A DNA stretch of 64,000 nucleotides from JALORV01 sp963724365 (GTDB lineage Bacteria > Pseudomonadota > Gammaproteobacteria > Burkholderiales > Burkholderiaceae_F). Where the stretch lies: contig CAVRUR010000017.1 of the NCBI GenBank assembly GCA_963724365.1, positions 1-64,000 on the forward strand. Direction: 5' to 3'. Of the stretch, positions 53,372-62,526 are shown piece by piece. A model generated the notes under the pieces. The model ran no database searches, was not told the DNA's origin, and saw only the letters and a list, made by a program, of their open reading frames with translations. The translations under genes were made by a program, and so were the position numbers. Within the stretch, counting starts at the first letter, position 1, and each line of letters starts with the position of its first letter.

Positions 53372-54415
53372 GTGAAGCCGTCGCCACCTGCGCTAAAAGG
53401 TCCGCTCGCCCGCGCGGAAACGGCGATCCCGACGCCGCGCCGACTGATTCCCGACGGCTGCAACATGGGCGTGCTGTTGCGGGTCATCGGCATCGTGGTG
53501 GCACTTTCGCTGACCGGCGCCGTGGCCGACGCAGACGGGCCGGGTGAATTCGTCGGACAATTCCTGCGTATCTCGTCGATCGCGGCCCCGGCGACACTGA
53601 CGACGCTGATGCTCTGGTGTGCGCAACGGCGCGCGCTGCCGGTCCTGGCTGTGTCGGTACAAAGGGCGATCGCATGGCTGACCCCTGCGCTCGTCACCTA
53701 TGTGCTGTCGGTCCTGTTCCGTGAGACCGGCACGCCCTGGACGCCGTTCGGACATGCCCTGGCCGCATTGGCACTCGGTGCCGGCGTCCAGCACTACTAC
53801 GAACTGCGCGAACGCGCGTTCTCGCCCGCCGTGGCCGAGGCGAAGTACCAGGCGCTGCAGTCGCGCATCCGGCCGCACTTCCTGTTCAACAGCCTGAACG
53901 CCGTGCTCGCGGTCATCCGTACCGAGCCCGCCAAGGCCGAACGCATGCTGGAAAGCATTGCAGAACTGTTCCGCGCGGTGATGGCGGACACCCGCAAACT
54001 GGTGCCGCTGGCGCAGGAAATCGAGCTGTGCCGCAACTATGTGGAAATCGAGCAGACCCGGCTCGGAAATAGGCTGGCGGTTGACTGGCAAATCGGGGCA
54101 TACCACCCCCGGGCAAAGGTGCCACAGTTGCTACTGCAGCCGGTGATCGAAAACGCGATCCGTTACGGGGCCGAAACCCTGCCCGGACGCGCCGATATCA
54201 TCGTCCGCGTGAGGCAGCACGGTTTCACGCTGGAAATTTATGTGAGCAATCCGATCGCGCCCGAACGTCCCCAGCGCGAAGGCAATCAGATCGGACTGGC
54301 GAACATCCGCGGGAGACTGGCTTTGATTTATGACCTCGAAGCGCGCATCGAAACCCAGGTCAGGCGCGACCGCTTCGAGCTGACGATGACCTTACCGGTC
54401 GAGAAACGCGCCTGA
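53372..54415 (+). CDS. algZ: LytS/AlgZ-type sensor histidine kinase
   Basis: About 347 residues: four membrane helices (residues about 30-150), then a His_kinase domain with phospho-acceptor region YQALQSRIRPHFLFNSLNAV and an HATPase domain with LLLQPVIENAIRYG and GNQIGLANIRGRLAL. No periplasmic sensor domain is evident. It pairs with the LytTR regulator 10 bp downstream, as AlgZ/FimS does with AlgR. The start is uncertain: this GTG at 53372, an ATG at 53464, or a TTG at 53297. What it controls here is unknown. Confidence 0.83.
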   Translation: MKPSPPALKGPLARAETAIPTPRRLIPDGCNMGVLLRVIGIVVALSLTGAVADADGPGEFVGQFLRISSIAAPATLTTLMLWCAQRRALPVLAVSVQRAIAWLTPALVTYVLSVLFRETGTPWTPFGHALAALALGAGVQHYYELRERAFSPAVAEAKYQALQSRIRPHFLFNSLNAVLAVIRTEPAKAERMLESIAELFRAVMADTRKLVPLAQEIELCRNYVEIEQTRLGNRLAVDWQIGAYHPRAKVPQLLLQPVIENAIRYGAETLPGRADIIVRVRQHGFTLEIYVSNPIAPERPQREGNQIGLANIRGRLALIYDLEARIETQVRRDRFELTMTLPVEKRA

Positions 54416-54425
54416 AGGGCCAGTC

Positions 54426-55200
54426 ATGTTGAACGTGATGATCGTGGATGACGAACCTCCGGCGCGGGCGCGCCTGGGGCAAGTCCTGCGCGACTGTTCA
54501 GAGCAGGTGTCTGCTCCAGCTGATCGGCGAGGCCGGCGGCGGTATCCGTGGACTGGAAGAGGTCGACCGCCTCAATCCGGACGTCGTGCTGCTCGATGTG
54601 CACATGCCGGACATGAATGGCATCGAAGTCGCGCGCCATCTGGCGCAACGGACCAATCCGCCGGCGGTGATCTTCGTCACCGCCTACGACGAGCATGCAC
54701 TCGAAGCCTTCGAAGTGCGTGCGCTCGATTACCTGATGAAGCCCGTGCGCGCCGAGCGCCTGGTCGCTGCACTGGCGCGCGCCGAACGCTTTCGCACGCA
54801 CGAGCCGCGCATCGAGGACCTCGCCAAGACGATCGGTTCAATCCGCTCGCACGTGACCGTGTCCGAGCGTGGTCGCATGATCCTCGTGCCGGTCGAGGAC
54901 ATCGTCTACCTGCGCGCCGAACTGAAGTACGTGACGATCCGCACGGTCGCGCGCGAACACCTGACCGAGGAATCACTGACTTCACTCGAAACCGAATTCG
55001 GCGAACGCTTCGTTCGCATCCATCGCAATGCGCTGGTGGCGCGCAAGGCCATCCTCGGCTTCCAGCGCGTGCGCGGCAGCATCGACGAGGACGGCGAGTC
55101 GTCCGAAGGCCACTGGGAAGTCCTGCTGAAGGACGTTCCCGAGCGCCTGCCGATCAGCCGCCGGCAATGGCCGACGGTGAAGGCGGCGGCAAAAAGCTAA
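54426..55200 (+). CDS. algR: LytTR-family response regulator (AlgR-like), one frameshift
   Basis: About 257 residues. Receiver domain with acidic pocket MIVDDEPPAR and phospho-acceptor in VVLLDVHMPDM; C-terminal LytTR DNA-binding domain (ILVPVEDIVYLRAELKYVTIRT, FVRIHRNALVARKAI). The first 28 codons are in one frame (ending LRDCSEQ) and the rest in the next (from CLLQLIGEAGG); one extra base in 54500-54512 explains it. GAAGGG lies upstream of the ATG. Homologues regulate exopolysaccharide and twitching genes in other bacteria; targets here are unknown. Confidence 0.87.
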
Positions 55201-55206
55201 GCGTCG

Positions 55207-55402
55207 CTCGTGTACGCGATCGGCTACGCCGATCGCACGTGCACTCGTCGCGGCACGGCTCTCGTTTCACTCGATCCGCGAGGCCTGATCAGTCGGCTTC
55301 GCTCCGGAGCGCAGCCGACTAACCAGTGTTGAGCGCGCACGTCGTGCGCGTAACCGGAGCGAGTGCACGTGCGACCCGGAGGGTCGCGTACACGAGGAGC
55401 GA
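55207..55402. repeat. Palindromic repeat cluster between algR and ppc (copies 2 and 3)
   Basis: Copy 2 at 55209-55244 (CGTGTACGCGATCGGC, TAC, GCCGATCGCACGTGCAC) and copy 3, in inverted orientation, at 55363-55393 (GTGCACGTGCGACCC, GGA, GGGTCGCGTACAC) share the core of the repeat at 14322-14358. Between them are two more hairpins: AGTCGGCT/AGCCGACT (55291-55320) and GCGCGCAC/GTGCGCG near 55333-55350. The whole block fills the gap between two convergent genes. Confidence 0.65.
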
Positions 55403-55403
55403 T

Positions 55404-58143
55404 TTATCCCGTATTTCGCAGTCCCGCCGAAATGCCGTTAATGGTCAGGTGGATGCCGCGCTTGATGCGCTCGTCGGTCACGCCGGCCCGGTAACGCTTG
55501 ATCAGTTCGACCTGCAGGTGGTTCAGAGGGTCGATATACGGCAGGCGGTGCCTGAGGGCCTCCTGCAGGTCCGGACTCATCTCCAGCAGGTGCTTCTGAC
55601 CGGTGATCGTGAGCAGGTGCTTCGTGCTCAGTTTCCACTCGCTGCGGATGGCGGCAAGGATCGTGGTGCCGCGCCGTCGATGATGAGCGAGTTGCGCGTA
55701 GCGTCCGCCGATCGCCAGATCAGCCTTCGCAAGCACCATTTCCATGTTCGACAGCAGCGTGCGGAAAAACGGCCACTCGCGCGCCATCTTCGCCAGCAAC
55801 GCCACGCGCTGCCGCCGCGTCCGCGCACTGCCGTCGGCCAGCCAGGCTTCTACCCCGCTGCCGAAGCCGTACCAGCCGGGTAGCAGGATGCGGCACTGTG
55901 CCCATGAAAAGACCCACGGGATGGCGCGGAGGTCCTCGATGCGACCGGTGAAGCGGCGTGCGGCCGGCCGGCTGCCGATGTTGAGCTCCATGATCTCGGC
56001 GATCGGCGTGGCACTGAAGAAGTACTCGGCGAAACCTTCGGTCTCGTAGACCAGCGCGCGGTAGGCGCGGTGCGAGTGGCGCGCGATGTCCTCCATCGCC
56101 GCCTCGGAGGCACGCTCCCGTTCGGCATCCAGAGGGGGCGACGCGAGACTCGCTTCGAGCAGCGCCGCGACCAGCGTTTCGAGATGGCTGCGACCAAGGC
56201 GTGGGTCGGCATAGCGCGCCTGTATGACCTCGCCCTGTTCTGTCAGACGCAACTGACCGCGCACGCTGCCGGGAGGCTGCGCCAGGATCGCGTCGTAGCT
56301 CGGTCCACCGCCGCGTCCGACTGTTCCGCCGCGGCCGTGAAAGAGGCGAAGCCGCACGCGCTGCTCGTCGGCGACCTGCGTCAGTCGCTGCGTCGTGCGA
56401 TACAGCTGCCAGGTCGACATCAGGAAGCCGCCGTCCTTGTTGCTGTCCGAATAGCCCAGCATCACCTCTTGCAGCGGCTCGCGTGCGGCCGGCGCGAGCA
56501 GCAGGCTGCGCAGGCCAGGATGCGCCCACAGTTCGCGCATGATCGCCGGCGCGCGCTCGAGGTCATCGATCGTTTCGAAGAGCGGCACGACCATCAGCCG
56601 GCAGTAGCGCTGCTCGACGCCGCCGAGCAGGCCGGCTTCCTTCTGCAGCAGCGCGACTTCAAGTAGATCGGACAGGGTTTCGGTGTGCGAGACGATGTGG
56701 CGCTCGATGGCCCGTGGACCGAACGACGGCACGCAGTGACCGTGCGGCATCGAACACGGCCAGTTCAGCACGCGTCCGGTCGCTGTAGTCGAGGTGCGCC
56801 GAGACCAGCGGCCGCGCATGCGCCAGTTCGCGCGACAGCAGCCGGATGCGTTCCTTCTCGTCCAGCCGTCGATAGTCGGAGCAGACCTCGGCGGCGGTCA
56901 GCAGTTCGGCCACCACGGACTCGATCACATCGGAACTCTGGCGCAGGTCGAGCGTGGCGCCGTGAAATCCGAAGACGTCGATGGTCCGCAGCAGTGGAAT
57001 GACACGCAGGCGCGCGATGCGTTCGCTGCCGTGGCGGGCCAGCGAGTCAGCCACCACGGCCAGATCGCCGCGGAATTCGTCGGCCGCAACATACGCTTGC
57101 GCAGCGGCGACCGCAGGCCGCGCGTGCAGGATGAGACCCAGGTGAGCGGCGGTGGCCAGCAGGCGCGCGTAGACGCCAGTCAGCGCGCGGCGATACGGCT
57201 CGTCGGACCGCTGGCGCGACGGATCCGGGCTGGCCTGGGCGAGCGCAGCGAGCGCCGGGCTGACGGGCGTCAGCAACTGCGACATCGACAGGTCGGCGCC
57301 GAGTGCATGCACCGCCGAGGCGTAATGGTCGAACACCGTCTCCGCCTGTCGCTTCATGGCGGCGCGCATCGTGTCGGCGGTCACATGCGGGTGTCCGTCA
57401 CGATCGCCGCCGATCCAGCTGCCGAGAGCCAGGAACGGCGGGATCGGCTCGGTCAGATTGGCAGCGCGTTCCAAGTCGCCATACAGCGCCGGGATTTCAC
57501 GCAGGAACGTGGTGCGCCAGTAGGCGAGCGCGTTATCGATCTCGTCGTAGACGCTGAGCTTTTCGGGCCGCAGCATCCGCGTCTGCCAGAGCGTCGAGAT
57601 GCCTGCCAGCAGCTCCTCGTCGATCATCGCGTGGCGATCATCAGGCACGACCTCGCGCGCTTCGATCAGTGCGGCGATCGACCGTTCGGCATCGAGGATG
57701 CTCTTACGTCGCACCTCGGTCGGATGCGCGGTGAGCACCGGCATCAGGCAGGCGTCGGCAAGCAGCGAGGACAGGCGTCGGGATCCGACGCCCCGCGCCT
57801 GCAATGCCGCCATCGCGTGTGCCAGCGAACCGGGTCGCGCCGACGCATTGGCTTGCTGGCGGCGCACGAGATGGCGGTCCTCGGCGATGTTTGCGAGGTG
57901 GGAGAAGTAGCTGAAGGCACGGACAACGTCGATCGTGTCGTCGCGCGACAGCCGGCGCAGCAGCGTGTCGAGACGACGGGCTGCCGCCGGCTCGCCATCG
58001 CGGCGGAAACGCAGCGCCGTCTGGCGTATCTCCTCGACCGCCGCATACATCGCATCGCCTTCGTGGGCGCGAAGCACGTCGCCAAGCAACTGTCCCAGCA
58101 GCCGAATGTCCTTGCGCAGCGCCTGGTCGATCCCCGTCGTCAT
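55404..58143 (-). CDS. ppc: Phosphoenolpyruvate carboxylase, one frameshift
   Basis: About 912 residues after correction, the family length. It converts PEP and bicarbonate to oxaloacetate. Conserved blocks: VLTAHPTEVRRKS (catalytic His), LGSWIGGDRDGHPHV, VFGFHGATLDLRQ, GYSDSNKDGGFL and FHGRGGTVGRGGGP. The N-terminal part ends around AELAVFDAARSLR and the rest resumes at PSFGPRAIERHIVSH in another frame; one extra base in 56724-56738 explains it. The ATG at 58143 has GGAAGG seven bases upstream. Divergent from hemC. The true product therefore spans both readings. Confidence 0.93.
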
Positions 58144-58225
58144 CAGCAACCTTCCATCCGCGTACATGATGCATGAAGCGCGAGGAGCCGATGCTAGACT
58201 CGCCGCGCCCTTTTTCGTGGGTACC

Positions 58226-58249
58226 GCAGTGAGAGAAGCAGTGAGAGAA
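58226..58249 (+). repeat. Tandem 12-bp duplication in the hemC leader
   Basis: GCAGTGAGAGAA is present twice in direct succession, immediately before AGACGCCG and the hemC ATG. The second copy supplies the purine-rich ribosome-binding site, so the duplication may give two possible sites. Confidence 0.7.
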
Positions 58250-58257
58250 AGACGCCG

Positions 58258-59181
58258 ATGAGTGCTCCGGCGCGCGTCGTCATCGCCACGCGCGAAAGTC
58301 CGCTGGCGCTGTGGCAGGCCGAGCACGTGCGGGATCTCCTGGCGAGCCGCAATCCGGGGACTTCCATCGAATTGCTCGGCATGACGACCCGGGGCGACCA
58401 GATCCTCGACCGCACGCTGTCCAAGGTCGGCGGCAAGGGACTGTTCGTCAAGGAGCTCGAGGTCGCGCTGCTCGAACGACGCGCCCACCTGGCCGTGCAT
58501 TCGTTGAAGGACGTGCCGATGGAACTCGCCCCCGAGTTCGCGCTGGCCGCCGTGATGAAGCGCGAGGATCCGCGCGATTGCCTCGTTTCGAATCGGTACG
58601 CGACGCTCGATGAGCTTCCGCCGGGTGCGCGCGTCGGCACGTCGAGTCTGCGGCGCGAACTGATGCTGCGCGCGCGCTTTCCCAGGCTGCTGATCGAGGC
58701 GATTCGGGGCAACGTCAACACGCGACTGGCCAAGCTCGATCGCGGTGACTTCGATGCGCTGGTGATGGCGGCTGCAGGGTTGAAGCGCCTTGGAATGTCG
58801 GCTCGCATACGGCAGGTCATTCCGACAGCGGTGTCGCTGCCGGCGCCGGGGCAGGGTGCGCTGGGCATCGAGATCCTCAGTGACGACCACGTGACGGCGG
58901 AACTGCTGTTTCCCCTCAATGATGCCGCTACGCGTGCCGCCACGGCGGCCGAGCGCGGAGTCTCACGCGGGCTCGGTGGCAGTTGCCAGGTGCCGCTGGC
59001 GGCCTATGCGGAGGTCGACGGAAACCGGCTCCGGCTGCGCGCGCTGGTCGGCAATGCCGCGACCGGTGAATACGTTGAAACGGAGTCTTCTGGTGATCTG
59101 GCGGACGCCGACGCATTGGCGGCTGAAGCCGTCGCGCACCTGAAGGAGCGTGGTGCGCTTCGCTTGCTCGGTCTGGCCTGA
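58258..59181 (+). CDS. hemC: Porphobilinogen deaminase (hydroxymethylbilane synthase)
   Basis: A 307-residue cytoplasmic enzyme joining four porphobilinogens into hydroxymethylbilane. Dipyrromethane attachment Cys243 is in RGLGGSCQVPLAAYA; other signatures are ATRESPLALWQAEHV, HSLKDVPMEL, VGTSSLRR and APGQGALGIE. First of hemC-hemD-hemX-hemY, 22 bp before hemD. Confidence 0.95.
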   Translation: MSAPARVVIATRESPLALWQAEHVRDLLASRNPGTSIELLGMTTRGDQILDRTLSKVGGKGLFVKELEVALLERRAHLAVHSLKDVPMELAPEFALAAVMKREDPRDCLVSNRYATLDELPPGARVGTSSLRRELMLRARFPRLLIEAIRGNVNTRLAKLDRGDFDALVMAAAGLKRLGMSARIRQVIPTAVSLPAPGQGALGIEILSDDHVTAELLFPLNDAATRAATAAERGVSRGLGGSCQVPLAAYAEVDGNRLRLRALVGNAATGEYVETESSGDLADADALAAEAVAHLKERGALRLLGLA

Positions 59182-59202
59182 GCCCTGACCCAGACTCGGG
59201 CC

Positions 59203-59974
59203 GTGAAACCGCTGGTCATCGTCACTCGCCCGGCCGAGGCCGGTGCGCGCCTCCTGCAGCGCCTGCGCTCCGCCGGCAGGGACGCGCTCGGGTGGCCCGT
59301 GTTTGAAATCGGTCCAGCGCCAGATCCAGAGCACGCTCGACGCACGCTGGGCCGTCTGTCCGACTTCGACCTTGCCCTGTTTGTCAGCCCGGCGGCCGTG
59401 CGCGCCGCAACGGCCCTGCTCGACGGGACCTGGCCGAGCACCACAGCCATCGGGGCGGTCGGCGCCGCGACCGGCGTCGCGGTAAGGGAAATCCTGCAGC
59501 CCTCCGCAGGCACGGCCATCATCTCGCCTGCGTTGGATGGCGCGGCGGGATCCGAAGCGTTCTGGGCCGAATGGGAGCGGCGTGGCGGCACGGCGCGCCG
59601 CGTGCTGGTCCTGCGGGCGCAGCAGGGTCGCGAGTGGCTTGCCGAGCGCTTTGGTGTTGCCGGGGCCACGGTCGAGGGTCTGGTCGTTTACACGCGCACG
59701 GATCCTTCGGCCGATCCGGCGGCGCGGAGTGAAGTGCAGCGTTCGATAGCGCACGTCCGTGCCGGCGATCGTCGTCTTTTCGAGCAGCGAGGCTGTCGAT
59801 GCGCTCGACCGGCAGATGGCCGGCATCGAAGGCGCGCGCGGGTGGCTGCGGCAGGGCGTGGCGATCGCCACGCACGAGCGCATACGCGATCGTCTGTTGG
59901 GCGCGGGCTACACGCACGTCGAATTGTCGGCCCCGGACGACGACGCGGTGTTCGCAAGGCTAGAATCGCTGTAG
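59203..59974 (+). CDS. hemD: Uroporphyrinogen-III synthase, one frameshift
   Basis: About 256 residues after correction. It cyclises hydroxymethylbilane to uroporphyrinogen III. The first 185 residues (VIVTRPAEAG, FVSPAAVRAA, VEGLVVYTRT) are in one frame. The end (PAIVVFSSSEAVDALDRQMAG, GVAIATHERIRDRLL) is in the next; one extra base in 59752-59762 joins them. The GTG start is used because no ATG fits and the first residues (KPLVIVTRP) are typical. Follows hemC closely. Confidence 0.9.
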
Positions 59975-60056
59975 CTCTCGCGCTTCGCGGAGGCTTGCGC
60001 GGCGGCTTGCGCCGCAATCCACGCGGTCTGCCGATCGCGTCCCTACGATCGCTGCC

Positions 60057-61163
60057 TTGACGAACAACCCGCTGCCCAACAGCGAACCTGCGTCGCCGCC
60101 CGCCATGCCGGAGCCGGCAGTCGCCATAGGGGCTGCGCACCCTGCCGCTGCGCCGCCGGCGCGCGGGTCGGCTTCCGCATGGATCACCATCATCGTCGTT
60201 GTCGTAGCCCTGGCGGCGGCGCTGTATGCCCTCGCGCAACTCGCCGCGTTGCGCAAGGAGTCCGCGCGCCGCCTGACCGACCTGGAACAGGCCACGACCC
60301 GGGCCATGGAGACTGCCAATCGTGCCGATGCCGAGGCACGCTCCGCCCGCGAGCGCGCCGCTCTGCTCGAAGCACGCCTGGCCGAAGAGCAGGGCCAGCG
60401 CGAAGCGCTCGAGCAGCTTTACGCCGACCTCTCGCGCGGACGCGATGAAGCCGTGCTGGTCGAGGTCGAACGAATGGTCGCGATGGCGGGCCAGGAACTG
60501 GCGATCAGCGGCAACGTGAGCACCGCGCTGGCGGCGCTGCAGACCGCGGATGCACGACTTGCACGTGCGGACAGCGCGCGCTTTCTGCCGCTACGGCGCG
60601 TCATCGCGCGCGATATCGAGCGCCTGAAAGTGGCCCCGACGGTGGACATCACCGGAATCGCGCTGAAGCTCGATCAACTGGCGGCGGGCGCCGATCTCTG
60701 GCCGCTGGCATCCGACCCGCGTCCTGCGCCGCAGGCAGCGGCGCCCGGCAAGGCAGTGGACCTGAACGCACCTTCGCCCGGCTCGCGCTGGTGGGAGCGC
60801 TGGATCGAGCGCTTGCAGTCCGAACTCGGTGAGTATCGCGACCTCGTGCGCCTGCGTCAGGTCGAGACACCGGACTCCCTGCTGCTGCAGCCGCAGCAGC
60901 AGCAGCTGGTGCGGTTGCAGATCAAGCTGCGGCTGCTCAATGCCCGCCAGGCGCTACTCGGGCGCAATGACCGGCTGTTCCGCGCCGATCTCGCTGAAAC
61001 GCAGGCGCTGATGACCCGCTATGTCGATACGCGCCAGCCGAATGCCGCGGCCGCGCTCGGACTGCTCAAGCAGCTGGGATCGACGGCATTGTCAGTGGAC
61101 GTGCCGCAGATCAACGACAGCCTCGCCGCCGTGCGCGCGGCGCGCACCACGCCGGGGCGCTGA
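60057..61163 (+). CDS. hemX: HemX family membrane protein
   Basis: A 368-residue protein: Pro/Ala-rich N-terminus, one membrane helix (about 42-62), a coiled coil (about 65-125; RLTDLEQATTRAMETANRAD) and a helical C-terminal domain (RWWERWIERLQSELGEYRDLV, LLLQPQQQQLVRLQIKLR). This is the uroporphyrinogen-III C-methyltransferase-like HemX of Proteobacteria, which has no methylase fold and is presumed to help haem synthesis. TTG at 60057 is a possible start; an ATG at 60105 is the alternative. Confidence 0.88.
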   Translation: MTNNPLPNSEPASPPAMPEPAVAIGAAHPAAAPPARGSASAWITIIVVVVALAAALYALAQLAALRKESARRLTDLEQATTRAMETANRADAEARSARERAALLEARLAEEQGQREALEQLYADLSRGRDEAVLVEVERMVAMAGQELAISGNVSTALAALQTADARLARADSARFLPLRRVIARDIERLKVAPTVDITGIALKLDQLAAGADLWPLASDPRPAPQAAAPGKAVDLNAPSPGSRWWERWIERLQSELGEYRDLVRLRQVETPDSLLLQPQQQQLVRLQIKLRLLNARQALLGRNDRLFRADLAETQALMTRYVDTRQPNAAAALGLLKQLGSTALSVDVPQINDSLAAVRAARTTPGR

Positions 61164-62419
61164 TGCGCTGGCTCACCTGGGCGCTCGTCCTTTCATTGCT
61201 GGCCGCAGCGGTGGCGATGGTCCTGCAGGTGAATGCCGGCAACGTGGCCTTCCTTGTTACGCCGTACCGCCTCGATGTTTCGCTGAACCTGTTCCTGCTG
61301 CTGCTGGCTGCGGTACTGCTGATGGCCTACTGGGGCGGGCGCGCGTTGCAGCGAATGATCGATTTCCCCGAGCAGGTTCGACTGTATCGCGCGCGCCGCG
61401 AGGAAGTCGGTGGACAGCAGGCACTGGTCGAGGCAGTGCGAAGTCTGCTGGAAGGCCGCTTTGCGCGCGCCGAAAAGGCGGCGCGCGCAGCGCAGTCCTC
61501 ATCCACGACGGCAGGCGTGGCAGCACTGATCGGGGCCAGAGCCGCGCATCGGATGCAGGAATACGGTCGCCGCGACGACTGGCTCACGCGCGCCGAGGAC
61601 AATCGTGAGGTCGATACCGCGCGGCTGGTAGCCAGCGCCGAGATGTGGTCCGAGCAGCGTGAAAACGACGCCGCGCTCGGTGCGATCGACCGGCTCCAGG
61701 GAGCGGGTGCGCGCCACATCCATGCGATGCGCATCGCGCTGAATGCGAATCTCCAGTCCGGTCGCTGGGACGAAGCGCTCAAGGCGATGCGCGCACTCGA
61801 GAAACGCAAAGCGCTGCATCCGGTGCTGGCGCGCAAGCTGAAGCTTGCAGCCTATGGCGAGCTGCTGCTCGCACAGCGCTACGACCCCGCCTCGCTCGAG
61901 GAGGCCTGGAAGGTGATCCCGGCGGCCGATCGGGTGCTGCCTGAGGTGGCGCTGGAGGCGGCGCGACTGCTCAACGTCGCCGGACGCGGCGGGCGCGCCG
62001 CGGAGGCGATCGAGCAGGCGCTGAAGCTACCGCGCTCCGAATGGGACGAAACCTGCGAACGACTGCTCGACGAGTACGCGCGCGCACAGTCGTTTCCCGC
62101 GCGGGACCAGCTGGAGCGTGTCGAACGCTGGCTTGCCGAATCACCGCGCGAGGACTCGATCCGCGCGGTACTGCTGCGCACCGCCGGCGTGCTTTGCCTG
62201 CGTGAGCAGTTGTGGGGCAAGTCCGGCAGCTACCTCAACGAGAGCCTGCAGATCAGCAAGCAGCCCGCGACGCTAGTGGCGCTGGCGCGCCTGGCGGAAG
62301 CCGTCGGCGACGACGCCGAGGCCGCACGGCACTATCGCGAGGCGGCCCTGGGTTTCGTGCAGCCCGCGCCGCCGGGAGCGGACAGCGCGCGTCCCGTCCT
62401 GCGCGAACACACGGTCTGA
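61163..62419 (+). CDS. hemY: HemY family protein with TPR-like repeats
   Basis: A 418-residue protein: two membrane helices at the N-terminus (about 4-22 and 40-62), the conserved HemY_N region including YWGGRALQRMIDFPEQV, and a long helical TPR-like domain. The proteobacterial HemY family has been implicated in haem metabolism and is unrelated to Bacillus protoporphyrinogen oxidase. The ATG overlaps the hemX stop (TGATG). Confidence 0.9.
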   Translation: MRWLTWALVLSLLAAAVAMVLQVNAGNVAFLVTPYRLDVSLNLFLLLLAAVLLMAYWGGRALQRMIDFPEQVRLYRARREEVGGQQALVEAVRSLLEGRFARAEKAARAAQSSSTTAGVAALIGARAAHRMQEYGRRDDWLTRAEDNREVDTARLVASAEMWSEQRENDAALGAIDRLQGAGARHIHAMRIALNANLQSGRWDEALKAMRALEKRKALHPVLARKLKLAAYGELLLAQRYDPASLEEAWKVIPAADRVLPEVALEAARLLNVAGRGGRAAEAIEQALKLPRSEWDETCERLLDEYARAQSFPARDQLERVERWLAESPREDSIRAVLLRTAGVLCLREQLWGKSGSYLNESLQISKQPATLVALARLAEAVGDDAEAARHYREAALGFVQPAPPGADSARPVLREHTV

Positions 62420-62526
62420 TCCTTCGCCAGCCTGTCGTTGAGCGGCGGCGCGAGCGCACGGCGCCGTATGGGCCAACCTACCACGGTCGCGCGAGGCCGC
62501 TGCCCGGGTCGTGATCAAATCGCGGC

